This document shows positions 1-7,228 of a stretch of DNA of 11,161 nucleotides, piece after piece (the first letter of the stretch is position 1; every line of letters starts with the position of its first letter). A model generated the notes under the pieces. It ran no database searches. It was not told the DNA's origin and saw nothing but the letters and a program-made list of their open reading frames with translations. Made by a program: the position numbers and the translations under genes. The DNA lies in the NCBI GenBank assembly GCA_002731195.1, contig PCAI01000054.1, positions 1-11,161 of the forward strand, read 5' to 3'. Source of the stretch: Methanobacteriota archaeon. GTDB lineage: Archaea > Thermoplasmatota > Poseidoniia > Poseidoniales > Thalassarchaeaceae.

Positions 1-763
1 AGTTACCTTGCGAAAACATCTCGGCAGCGGTAATTGCAACCACAAGTGCAAAACCTGATTTAAAAGTTGAAGTGTCACTTATACTTCCATGATACCAATC
101 CCATTCAATATCTTCAGGAGTATGCGCCTTGGCATCATAAATCAAACTGCTAATATCTACAATAAACAGTATCAATATTAAAGCAGTAATTAGTAAAATT
201 ATCGATAATGCTTGGATTTTATCTGTTTCAAGGGACGCAGGTAGTCCACCATATGAGGTATATCCTGCAGTAACAACGCCTACTGCAACCATGGGAAATA
301 AGGGATTCATCCCAACTAAAATTTCCATCACTTTACCAATAGCAATAAATTCTGCAAAAAGAAAGGTGAACATATACAGTATTGAAATTAAGCCAACATA
401 AATCTGCATCGGCCTTCCAGCACGAGACTTAGCATAATCAGCAAGAGTAACTCCATTAGGCAATTTTTTCCTAATTATGGGGCCTACATAGGCAAGCAGA
501 AGAAAAGGTGTAGAAGCAGATAAAGCATAACCAAAAACATCCCAAAATCCTCCATAATATCCTACTTCAGATGGCCCCAAAAGAATCCATATGCCCATTC
601 CTGATGCAAAAAGACTAAGCATAATACTCATGGTATTTTGAGTTCCTCTAGCGGATAAGTATCTGTCACTATCAATTTCTTTCTTAGATGTTGCTTGGTA
701 TCCAATATATCCGAATAATCCTAGTGTAGCAAGTATCAATATGTAAGCAATATTTGTATTCAT
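1..763 (-). CDS. Sodium:solute symporter (SSS family), probable thiamine or thiamine-precursor importer, 3' end outside window
   Basis: The minus strand is open from an ATG at 763 to the window edge and gives 254 residues of a very hydrophobic protein. I see about seven membrane segments, roughly residues 4-22, 45-65, 75-95, 122-146, 154-172, 184-204 and 236-252. Between the fifth and sixth lies GGLPASLETDKIQ (residues 172-184), which fits the SSS-family GG-x-x-A-x-x-x-TD-x-x-Q signature. SSS proteins usually have about 450-550 residues and 11-13 segments, so about half is missing because of the window edge. Translation should start at ATG 763: GGAGG lies 8 nt upstream, at 772-776. That Shine-Dalgarno sequence is part of a TPP riboswitch, so the substrate is inferred to be thiamine or its pyrimidine precursor HMP, as for bacterial ThiV. 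The family is certain; the substrate rests on the riboswitch. Confidence 0.9.
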   Translation of the reverse strand, partial: MNTNIAYILILATLGLFGYIGYQATSKKEIDSDRYLSARGTQNTMSIMLSLFASGMGIWILLGPSEVGYYGGFWDVFGYALSASTPFLLLAYVGPIIRKKLPNGVTLADYAKSRAGRPMQIYVGLISILYMFTFLFAEFIAIGKVMEILVGMNPLFPMVAVGVVTAGYTSYGGLPASLETDKIQALSIILLITALILILFIVDISSLIYDAKAHTPEDIEWDWYHGSISDTSTFKSGFALVVAITAAEMFSQGN

Positions 764-765
764 TT

Positions 766-850
766 CTCATTCCTCCGCTGGAATTACCCAGATCAGGTTC
801 ATGGGTCGTTACTTTCGTAACCTCTCAGCAAAAGCTCCCCAAATTCGGAC
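766..850 (-). promoter_or_regulatory. TPP (THI-box) riboswitch upstream of the symporter
   Basis: Read on the minus strand, this region carries the conserved TPP aptamer parts in order. They are GGGGAGC (840-834), CUGAGA (828-823), a GUUAC-GAAA-GUAAC hairpin (821-808), ACCUGAUCUGG (798-788) and CCAGCGGAGGAA (781-770). These match the pyrimidine-binding and pyrophosphate-binding halves of known THI elements. The last element includes GGAGG, the Shine-Dalgarno sequence of the symporter start at 763. Ligand binding can therefore be expected to hide the ribosome-binding site, meaning translational repression when TPP is plentiful. The P1 helix is not clear: AUUU (844-841) could pair with AAAU (765-762), and CAUUC (862-858) could pair with GAAUG (772-768). 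A TATA-like GTTTATGCA about 30-45 nt upstream, inside the end of pruA, could give this gene its own transcript. Confidence 0.93.
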
Positions 851-875
851 GGCTGCAGAATGTTATTGAATGTTA

Positions 876-2540
876 CTAATTATCATCTGATTGCATAAAC
901 GGGTAATCCCATTCTTGCGGTATTTCCAGTGTTCTTTTTATTGAGCGTGGACTTATCCATCTAAGAAGATTCAATGGCCCTCCTGCCTTATCATTCGTAC
1001 CACTTGCTCTTGCACCTCCAAATGGTTGTTGGGCAACAACAGCCCCCGTAGGCTTATCATTGATATAGAAATTTCCAGCAGTAAATCTAAGTGCTTTAAA
1101 CGCCTTTTCAATATCCTCTTCATTATTAGCAAAAATAGATCCAGTAAGTGCATAAGGAGATGATACATCACAAATTCCTAGTATTTCTTCAAATTTTTCA
1201 TCATCATAAACATAAACAGTCAATACTGGTCCGAATATTTCCTCAACCATTGTTTCAGAATGAGGATCATTAGTTACTACAATAGTTGGCTCAATAAACC
1301 ATCCAACTGCACTATCATAATTCCCTCCCACTATAATTTTACATGATTGGTTATTTTTGGCTCTATCAATATATCCAGTAATCTTTTCAAAGGATCTTTT
1401 ATCAATTACCGCTGTAATAAAATTGGAGAAATCTCTAGCATCTCCCATCTTAATTTTCCTTATCTCATCACATAGCTCATCAGAAATACTATCCCATACT
1501 GATTTCGGCACATAAGCACGACTTGCTGCAGAACATTTCTGCCCTTGATACTCAAATGAACCTCTGAGTAATGCCACTAATAATCCTCTATAATCACAAT
1601 CTGGATGGGCTACAATGAAGTCTTTACCTCCTGTTTCACCAACGATCCTAGGATAAGAACGTAGTTTTGGTAGGGCAAGACCTATTTCTTGCCATAGTCC
1701 TTGGAAGGTTGCGGTTGAGCCAGTAAAATGTAAGCCTGCAAAATCGGGATTAGATAAAGCCACTTCCGTAATTTCAGCGCCCGAACCCGGGAGGAAATTT
1801 ATTACTCCATCTGGCAATCCAGCTTCCATCATTAATCTCATAAGTAAATAATTGGAATAATATGAGTTACGACTTGGCTTCCAAACAGAGGTGCAACCTA
1901 CTATCGCAGGTGCACTAGGTAGATTTGCAGCAATACTTGTAAAATTAAATGGCGTTATCGAAAGGACAAATCCTTCCAGAGGTCTTATTTCTGTGGAATT
2001 TTTTACACCAGGAGGAGAAACTAATGGCTGAAAATCTTCATGGAATCCACGAGCATAATGGCAGTTAAAACGCCAGAAGTCAATTAATTCACACGCAGAA
2101 TCAATCTCTGCTTGAAAAACAGTTTTTGATTGATTAAGCATCGTTGCAGCATTAATCTTCATACGCCATTCTCCTGCCAATAGGTCTGCACATTTCTCAA
2201 AAATTGCACACCTCTCTTCTAATCCCAGTTCTATCCAGGATTCTTGGGACTCCACGGCAGACTTACATGCTTCTTCCATTTCCTTTCTCGTTGCCAAATG
2301 AACTCTAGCAATGACATGTTTGTGGTCATGTGGTATTACTTGTTCAGCAATAATGTTTGTAAAAATTTCTTTTCCATTTATTATACATGGTATATCTATG
2401 ACTTCACTCATTTGTTTATCTAATTCATTTTGTATTTCCAAGCGTTCTTCAGACCCGGGCGCATATTCAAGTATCGCTTCATTGACTGGCTGTCCATTCA
2501 TGTCCATCCGTATGGGCATATCTTCTATATTGTTACGCAT
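876..2540 (-). CDS. pruA: 1-pyrroline-5-carboxylate dehydrogenase (P5CDH, ALDH4-type aldehyde dehydrogenase)
   Basis: This 554-residue NAD-dependent aldehyde dehydrogenase should oxidise glutamate semialdehyde (from 1-pyrroline-5-carboxylate) to glutamate, the second step of proline degradation. The whole length resembles mitochondrial ALDH4A1. Visible landmarks are TPFNFT with oxyanion-hole Asn199, WKPS with Lys221 for NAD binding, GETGGKD with Glu302, EYQGQKCSAASR with catalytic Cys336, EIFGPVL (434-440) and the P5CDH-specific stretch NFYINDKPTGAVVAQQPFGG (490-509). Length fits the family (about 540-560). The ATG at 2540 lies 10 nt after the stop of the small cysteine protein gene, so the two are probably co-transcribed. 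No strong Shine-Dalgarno sequence is seen. No proline dehydrogenase is visible in the window, so its partner must be elsewhere, or the enzyme serves ornithine or arginine breakdown. Confidence 0.95.
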   Translation of the reverse strand: MRNNIEDMPIRMDMNGQPVNEAILEYAPGSEERLEIQNELDKQMSEVIDIPCIINGKEIFTNIIAEQVIPHDHKHVIARVHLATRKEMEEACKSAVESQESWIELGLEERCAIFEKCADLLAGEWRMKINAATMLNQSKTVFQAEIDSACELIDFWRFNCHYARGFHEDFQPLVSPPGVKNSTEIRPLEGFVLSITPFNFTSIAANLPSAPAIVGCTSVWKPSRNSYYSNYLLMRLMMEAGLPDGVINFLPGSGAEITEVALSNPDFAGLHFTGSTATFQGLWQEIGLALPKLRSYPRIVGETGGKDFIVAHPDCDYRGLLVALLRGSFEYQGQKCSAASRAYVPKSVWDSISDELCDEIRKIKMGDARDFSNFITAVIDKRSFEKITGYIDRAKNNQSCKIIVGGNYDSAVGWFIEPTIVVTNDPHSETMVEEIFGPVLTVYVYDDEKFEEILGICDVSSPYALTGSIFANNEEDIEKAFKALRFTAGNFYINDKPTGAVVAQQPFGGARASGTNDKAGGPLNLLRWISPRSIKRTLEIPQEWDYPFMQSDDN

Positions 2541-2550
2541 TGTAATCCAA

Positions 2551-2838
2551 CTAAGACCAAGAGTCAGGCTCGTCTTTCTTATGTTTTTTACCTATTTTAT
2601 AGCAAGATTTGCATAAAGCTACTCTTCTTGAATCACTTGATAGTCCAGAGTCGCCCCAAACATCCAAGGCCCAATCATATGCCTTTTTCCTTCCTCCTAC
2701 TTTTTTATCTGCCCAATTGTCGCAATTCGCTACATCGCATCTTAATTCGCCAATATATTCTTTCTTCTCTGCTTCTATTTTCCCTGAAGACACAGTAGTG
2801 GCCTTTCTTCTCTTACGGGCATTAGATTTGAATCCCAT
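2551..2838 (-). CDS. Small basic protein with four cysteines, probable zinc-binding, function unknown
   Basis: A 95-residue protein I do not recognise. It has a lysine/arginine-rich N-terminus (residues 3-26) and two cysteine pairs, C34-x4-C39 and C76-x2-C79, separated by 36 residues rich in Trp, Gly and Lys (for example YDWALDVWGDSG at 54-65). It ends in a charged lysine-rich tail. Such spacing suggests one split zinc site, and the net positive charge suggests RNA, DNA or ribosome binding; both are inference. The gene sits between purA (23 nt upstream) and pruA (10 nt downstream) on the same strand, which supports real expression. The ATG at 2838 is preceded by GGGCGGA about 6 nt away, a weak Shine-Dalgarno sequence. 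It might instead be a structural add-on to a nucleic acid enzyme not seen here. Confidence 0.7.
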   Translation of the reverse strand: MGFKSNARKRRKATTVSSGKIEAEKKEYIGELRCDVANCDNWADKKVGGRKKAYDWALDVWGDSGLSSDSRRVALCKSCYKIGKKHKKDEPDSWS

Positions 2839-2861
2839 GTTTATCCGCCCATATCTATTAA

Positions 2862-4208
2862 TTAGAACATTTCCTTATTTTCTGGAAGATCGAATGGGCC
2901 ATTAATTGATGCGATAGACGCTTCTCTATCTGGGCCAACTCCAATGCTGACAATAGGAACACCTGCCAATTTTTCAATTCGCCTAATATAATTCAACATA
3001 TCTTTAGTTAATGCTCCAAAACCAGTATTCTCAACTCTAGACTTATTTGCCATTACTATCCATTCTGATTCCGTCATGGCTTCAAAACCTGGATGCGTTT
3101 CATAAATCGGTTTACATTTAGCCAATTCTATGCTGGTCGTTGGCATCATCTGTAGTAGTTTTCCTTCTATCTCATAACCAATACAGATTTTGATTTCATC
3201 CAATCCTCCTAGGACATCAAGTTTTGTTAGAACAAGGCCTGTATAGCCATTTAGCCTATTACTTTCTTTCAATGCCACAATATCCAACCAACCCGTTCTA
3301 CGGGGCCTTCCAGTAGTTGTCCCAAATTCATTACCAATTTTGGCCATATGCATACCTGCTCCTTTTTCCAATGAAAGTTCTGAAGGAAATGGGCCATTAC
3401 CCACTCTTGTCGTGTAGGCTTTAGTTATTCCAAAACACTGTTCAACATGGCCTGGATGAACTCCTGCTCCATGTGTGGCATTAGCTCTGCATGTGACTGA
3501 CGAGGTAACATAGGGATAAGTCCCTTGATCTATGTCCAACATTGCGCCCTGAGCACCTTCAAGCAGAACATCTTCGCCATTTCTTAATGCAAAGTCTACC
3601 ATTAAACCGGTAGGCTTAATCGATTTCGAATATCTTTCCAAAATCCACTTCAAATCATTTTGTAATTTTTCCCATTCTATTCTAGAATCAACGCCTACTG
3701 ACTCAAGTTGCCCATTCATCCTTTTAGAGGTGTTTTGCAAATATTCTACATCATCTACTACATTGGCGATATCTGCAAATCTTATACCAACTCTTTCGAT
3801 ACGATCGCGATAAGCCGGGCCTATCCCTCTCCCAGTTGTCCCTACAACTTTATCTGCGCTATCATATAGTCTATGAAAAGGGAGAATTACTGAAGCACGT
3901 TCACTTATGAAAAGCCTCTTACCTTCTGGACGCTCGCCTGATAATTCATGCCATCTATCCAATTCTTCCTCTAAAACCCAAGGATCAATTACCATTCCGT
4001 CTCCTAATACCATAGAACAATGTAATGATGAGACTCCAGAAGGTATCTGATGTAATTTCAATGTAGTATCGCCATATACTACAGTATGTCCAGCATTATT
4101 GCCTCCTTGGAATCTAACTGCCCAAGTTGATTTAGCAGCCAATTGGTCTATGGCTTTCCCTTTTCCCTCATCTCCCCATTGGGCTCCAAGTATTACAGTG
4201 GCGGGCAC
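2862..4208 (-). CDS. purA: Adenylosuccinate synthetase
   Basis: This 448-residue enzyme joins IMP and aspartate using GTP to give adenylosuccinate, the first step from IMP to AMP. The sequence is canonical: WGDEGKGK (11-18) is the GTP-binding loop with catalytic Asp13, and GGNNAGHT (35-42) carries catalytic His41. GTTGRGIGPAY (123-133) binds IMP, EGAQGAMLDIDQGTYPYVTS (217-236) is the signature region, and TTTGRPRR (298-304 region) and TKLDVLGG (328-335) complete the core. Length is slightly above the bacterial 430. I place the start at GTG 4208, because GGGAGG (4220-4215) lies 6 nt upstream and the protein then begins MPATVILGAQWGDEG, as is normal for the family. The gene follows serC by 75 nt, and the AT-rich stretch between them (about 4255-4283) could hold its own promoter. 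Confidence 0.98.
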   Translation of the reverse strand: MPATVILGAQWGDEGKGKAIDQLAAKSTWAVRFQGGNNAGHTVVYGDTTLKLHQIPSGVSSLHCSMVLGDGMVIDPWVLEEELDRWHELSGERPEGKRLFISERASVILPFHRLYDSADKVVGTTGRGIGPAYRDRIERVGIRFADIANVVDDVEYLQNTSKRMNGQLESVGVDSRIEWEKLQNDLKWILERYSKSIKPTGLMVDFALRNGEDVLLEGAQGAMLDIDQGTYPYVTSSVTCRANATHGAGVHPGHVEQCFGITKAYTTRVGNGPFPSELSLEKGAGMHMAKIGNEFGTTTGRPRRTGWLDIVALKESNRLNGYTGLVLTKLDVLGGLDEIKICIGYEIEGKLLQMMPTTSIELAKCKPIYETHPGFEAMTESEWIVMANKSRVENTGFGALTKDMLNYIRRIEKLAGVPIVSIGVGPDREASIASINGPFDLPENKEMF

Positions 4209-4214
4209 ATATTG

Positions 4215-4220
4215 CCTCCC
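4215..4220 (-). promoter_or_regulatory. Strong Shine-Dalgarno sequence of purA
   Basis: GGGAGG on the minus strand lies 6 nt before the GTG at 4208. It decides the purA start: an ATG overlapping the GTG by 2 nt (4210-4208) is in another frame and does not encode PurA. Confidence 0.8.
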
Positions 4221-4283
4221 ATCGCCGAAGGTGTTTGAATACTTTGTATGGATATGTTGTTAAATCAATTTTCAATTTCAAAA

Positions 4284-5456
4284 TTATCCATGTGCTTCTT
4301 CAAATTTTTTCATAAATCTTACAAGCTCAATGACACTTTCTTTACTGATATAATTGTATAAACTTGCTCTTATTCCTCCTACACTACGATGGCCCTTAAG
4401 TCCTCCCAAACCACAGTCAAATGCTTCTTTCAAGAAAATTTCTTCTAATGATGTATCATTCAATCTCCAAGTTACATTCATTTTAGATCTAGATTCTATG
4501 GCTGCATGAGGCTGCCAAAAATCTGTTCTATCCAACTCCTTATACAGTAAATCAGATTTTTCTTTATTTCTACGAATGGCTTCTTTCATACCTCCATTTT
4601 TCTCAAGCCATGCGAAAACACGTCCAAGAACAAATATTCCAAATGTATTTGGTGTATTAAACATTGAACCTTTTTCGATATGGACATTGTAATCTAGCAT
4701 CGTAGGAATATCATTTCCAATCCGAGAAATCGCCCAAGGGGAGAGAATAACAAGTGTTATCCCACTTGGCCCAAGATTCTTTTGTGCACCTGCATAGACA
4801 ATATCATGTTTTGAAACGTCTATTTCTACTCCGGTAATATCTGAACTCGCATCAACAACTAGTGGCTTACCACTACTACTGGGAAGATGATGATACTGAG
4901 TCCCATAAAGAGTATTATTGGAAGTATAATGTACATATACTGCATCATCTCTGATATCATACTCTCCGTCTTTGGGTACCTTTCTGAATCCATTTGTTTC
5001 ATCACTCCATATGTTTTTTGCATCTCCTATTCGGCTTGCTTCTTTTAATGCCTTTTTTGACCATCCTCCGGTGATCAGATAGTCTGCTTTTTCTCCTTCT
5101 CTAAGTATATTCAAAGCAGTCATATAAAATTGGAGAGATGCACCCCCCTGTAAGAATAATATTTTATATTCTTCTGGTATTGATAAAACTCTTCTTACAC
5201 TTTCTCTGGCTTCGTCTATAACTTTCTGGAAAACTTCACTTCTGTGGGAAATTTCTAGTAATCCAAATCCACTCTCATTCAAATTAGGGAGTGAATCAGA
5301 TACTTCTCTGATGACTTCTAGAGGCAATCCTGCAGGTCCAGCACCAAAATTATGTATCCGCCCGTTACCATCCATGGAACTATGAAGGAGTGATAGGTCT
5401 TTGACTACATCGGACAAATCCTCCAATAGGGGGAGAAGTTCATTTCTATAATGCAT
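4284..5456 (-). CDS. serC: Phosphoserine aminotransferase (class V aminotransferase fold)
   Basis: SerC uses PLP to convert 3-phosphohydroxypyruvate and glutamate to phosphoserine and 2-oxoglutarate in serine synthesis. Landmarks, numbered from the longest start, are NFGAGPAGLP (36-45), HRSEVF (71-76), FLQGGASLQF (101-110, cofactor phosphate site), VDASSD with Asp202, AGAQKNLGPSG with Schiff-base Lys226, TPNTFGIF (268-275) and GLKGHRSVGGIRASLYN (352-368, substrate phosphate site). The 390 residues exceed the usual 360 because of about 30 N-terminal residues that I do not recognise from the family. Starting at the ATG at 5375 would give 363 residues, a normal length. Neither start has a Shine-Dalgarno sequence. 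The neighbouring divergent pdxT contributes to making PLP, the cofactor SerC needs. Confidence 0.96.
   Translation of the reverse strand: MHYRNELLPLLEDLSDVVKDLSLLHSSMDGNGRIHNFGAGPAGLPLEVIREVSDSLPNLNESGFGLLEISHRSEVFQKVIDEARESVRRVLSIPEEYKILFLQGGASLQFYMTALNILREGEKADYLITGGWSKKALKEASRIGDAKNIWSDETNGFRKVPKDGEYDIRDDAVYVHYTSNNTLYGTQYHHLPSSSGKPLVVDASSDITGVEIDVSKHDIVYAGAQKNLGPSGITLVILSPWAISRIGNDIPTMLDYNVHIEKGSMFNTPNTFGIFVLGRVFAWLEKNGGMKEAIRRNKEKSDLLYKELDRTDFWQPHAAIESRSKMNVTWRLNDTSLEEIFLKEAFDCGLGGLKGHRSVGGIRASLYNYISKESVIELVRFMKKFEEAHG
5440..5452. promoter_or_regulatory. Possible TATA-like box between serC and pdxT
   Basis: The stretch TCATTTCTATAAT, reading ATTATAGAAATGA on the minus strand, is the only TATA-like sequence near the serC/pdxT divergence. 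On the minus strand it would place a serC transcript start near 5420, ahead of the ATG at 5375. On the plus strand it sits only about 15-20 nt before the possible pdxT GTG starts, which is short. I therefore favour it as a serC promoter and leave the pdxT promoter unassigned. Confidence 0.3.
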
Positions 5457-5461
5457 GACCG

Positions 5462-6085
5462 GTGAATGTGATATGCATCGGACTTGTTATGCTCCAAGGC
5501 GCCAGACATGTCCATATTTCATCTCTGAATGAGGCCTCAAAAGATTGTGGAATACCTATTAAGATAGTAGAATTAAGGAAATCATCAGATTTACTAAATC
5601 AAAATATCCATGCCCTAGTCATCCCAGGAGGCGAATCAACTACTATGCGCCTAACTGGCAACTCTTCTAATTCACTTATTCTTCCTAAACTCTTAGATTG
5701 GCTAAGAAAAAATCCAAAAATACCTGTACTTGGTACATGTGCTGGTGCAATCTTACTTTCTGATCCTCAAGATGACAAAGAATCTTTAATCAATGCTTCA
5801 ATTAATAGAAACGCATACGGCAGGCAGATAAACTCATTTCAAGCCGTTGTAGAAACATCATTACTCAACAGATCTTTCCCTGGGATTTTCATTCGTGCAC
5901 CTAAATTTGATTCCAACATATCTGCTGATAATATTGTAGCTACTTGTGATGGAGACATAGTTGGTGTAAGAAAACACAACAGAATAGCTCTAACATTCCA
6001 TCCCGAACTTTCTGAAGATATTGGTTTCCATAGTTGGATAATAGAACAAGCAAAGGCTGTTCTGGGGGACTCAGATGCCACTTAA
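5462..6085 (+). CDS. pdxT: Pyridoxal 5'-phosphate synthase glutaminase subunit PdxT
   Basis: PdxT releases ammonia from glutamine and feeds it to PdxS, which builds pyridoxal phosphate from ribose 5-phosphate and glyceraldehyde 3-phosphate. The 207 residues carry the class I amidotransferase triad: Cys93 in LGTCAGAILL, and His180 and Glu182 in FHPEL. Family landmarks are IGLVMLQGARHVHISSL (6-22), PGGESTTMR (55-63), RNAYGRQ (116-122) and FIRAP (143-147). Length is normal (about 190-210). The listed start is GTG 5462; GTG 5468 is equally possible, and neither has a clear Shine-Dalgarno sequence. Only 5 nt separate this start from the longest serC start on the other strand. The 3' end overlaps the radical SAM gene by 11 nt, so the two are translated from one message. 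PdxS is not in the window. Confidence 0.96.
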   Translation: MNVICIGLVMLQGARHVHISSLNEASKDCGIPIKIVELRKSSDLLNQNIHALVIPGGESTTMRLTGNSSNSLILPKLLDWLRKNPKIPVLGTCAGAILLSDPQDDKESLINASINRNAYGRQINSFQAVVETSLLNRSFPGIFIRAPKFDSNISADNIVATCDGDIVGVRKHNRIALTFHPELSEDIGFHSWIIEQAKAVLGDSDAT

Positions 6086-7208
6086 TCTTACTCTACCTCA
6101 AGTTCCCAATCTATATGAGGCACCTGAAAAATCTGATACAGAAGGATGTATTCAGTGTCAAATGGGTAGTAAATTAGTTTTATTTATAACAGGGCATTGT
6201 CATTGGCAATGTGATTATTGCCCTCTTTCTGAGAATCGTAGAGAAATAGATTGGATGTATGCTAATGAAAGGAAATGTGAAAATTTTGATCAGGTAATAG
6301 AAGAAGCGTATGCAATGCGCGCCACTGGTGCCGGAATAACTGGAGGAGATCCATTGATGGCTAAAGATAGGACTCTTGAAGGGATAAAACGTTTGAAAGA
6401 TGAATTCGGGCAAAGCTTCCATCTACACATGTACACCAGTATCCCCTTTCGGAAAGAATGGGCAAAAGATTTCGCAGAAGCAGGTTTGGATGAAATAAGA
6501 TTCCATTTTTTAAATCTAGATTCCAGCAAATATAAAGAAACCATTGAAGCTTGTTCAAATGCAGGAATATTAACTGGAGTTGAAATTCCCTGTGAGCCGG
6601 ATAAAGAAAAAGAATTATTATTTTTACTAGAAGAATTAAGAAGTTTTGAAATATCGTTTATCAATATAAACGAACTAGAAATAACAGTAGGAAACCATGA
6701 TAATATGGAGTTAAGGGGGTTTAATCTATCTACAGAAATAACTGCTGGGGCGAACGGTTCAGCTGAACTAGCTATTTCAATGAAAGAAAGAGTAGATGCA
6801 GCAGAATTAGGCGTCCCAGATCCTCTTGATGCAGAAATAAAAGAGCCATATGGATTTCATGTTAAGTTTTGTACTGCAGTATACAAGGACGCGGGACAAC
6901 TTCGTAGACGATTCCTCCGCAGAGGGGAATCAACTATAGCACCCCACGAAAATCTTACTGAAGATGGTACTATAGTTTTTGGAGCCATTTCTTCATCTGA
7001 TGAAGAATACGATAAATGGATATCAGAAATAATGCAAGAAACAAACCTTCCTCGTAGATTTATTTACTGGGACTCAGACCATAAAAGGATTGAATTGCCT
7101 TTAGTAGTTGCTGAATCAATTGCTAATGATATAGAAGCACCTGTATCACTGGTAGAGGTATTGCCTACCTTTGAAAGATTGGAAATGACTGTAATATGGC
7201 TAAATTAG
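6075..7208 (+). CDS. Radical SAM protein of an archaeal family with unknown function (COG2108-like)
   Basis: A 377-residue protein with the radical SAM cluster motif C42-x3-C46-x2-C49 in GHCHWQCDYCPLS and a glycine-rich SAM-binding motif GITGGDPL (87-94), matching the GGEP-type loop. Just before the cluster is an extra pair, C25-x2-C28 (GCIQC), followed by GSKLVLFITG, and after it RREIDWMYANERKC (55-68). This layout resembles the archaeal family I associate with COG2108, described as related to pyruvate formate-lyase activating enzyme. A later conserved-looking Cys266 and RRRFLRRGES (277-286) may form a substrate or second-cluster site. The substrate is unknown. It starts at ATG 6075 inside the end of pdxT, with GGGGGA 5 nt upstream, so translational coupling is likely. 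The operon hints at a PLP-related or general cofactor role, but this is only context. Confidence 0.88.
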   Translation: MPLNLTLPQVPNLYEAPEKSDTEGCIQCQMGSKLVLFITGHCHWQCDYCPLSENRREIDWMYANERKCENFDQVIEEAYAMRATGAGITGGDPLMAKDRTLEGIKRLKDEFGQSFHLHMYTSIPFRKEWAKDFAEAGLDEIRFHFLNLDSSKYKETIEACSNAGILTGVEIPCEPDKEKELLFLLEELRSFEISFININELEITVGNHDNMELRGFNLSTEITAGANGSAELAISMKERVDAAELGVPDPLDAEIKEPYGFHVKFCTAVYKDAGQLRRRFLRRGESTIAPHENLTEDGTIVFGAISSSDEEYDKWISEIMQETNLPRRFIYWDSDHKRIELPLVVAESIANDIEAPVSLVEVLPTFERLEMTVIWLN

Positions 7209-7209
7209 T

Positions 7210-7228
7210 GTATTAAATAATACTTATT
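7210..7228 (+). promoter_or_regulatory. Possible TATA-like region of the nuclease gene
   Basis: The only sequence between the radical SAM stop (7208) and the nuclease start is TATTAAATAATACTTATT, which is almost pure A/T and TATA-like. A transcript from it would begin near 7242, after the TTG starts and before GTG 7268. This would favour either read-through from pdxT or the shorter 612-residue protein. Weak evidence. Confidence 0.35.

Noticed and set aside
768..770. Out-of-frame ATG inside the riboswitch 3' end as start of a small upstream ORF
   Set aside because: It lies only 1 nt after GGAGG, too close to be used, and its 28-odd codons overlap the symporter without family resemblance.
2430..2905. 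Plus-strand open frames over the small cysteine protein gene
   Set aside because: They have low-complexity Phe/Leu/Ser-rich sequences typical of antisense frames; the minus-strand gene has better context.
4284..5456. Cysteine desulfurase or another class V aminotransferase
   Set aside because: The NFGAGPAGLP, FLQGGASLQF and GGIRASLYN motifs are specific for phosphoserine aminotransferase.
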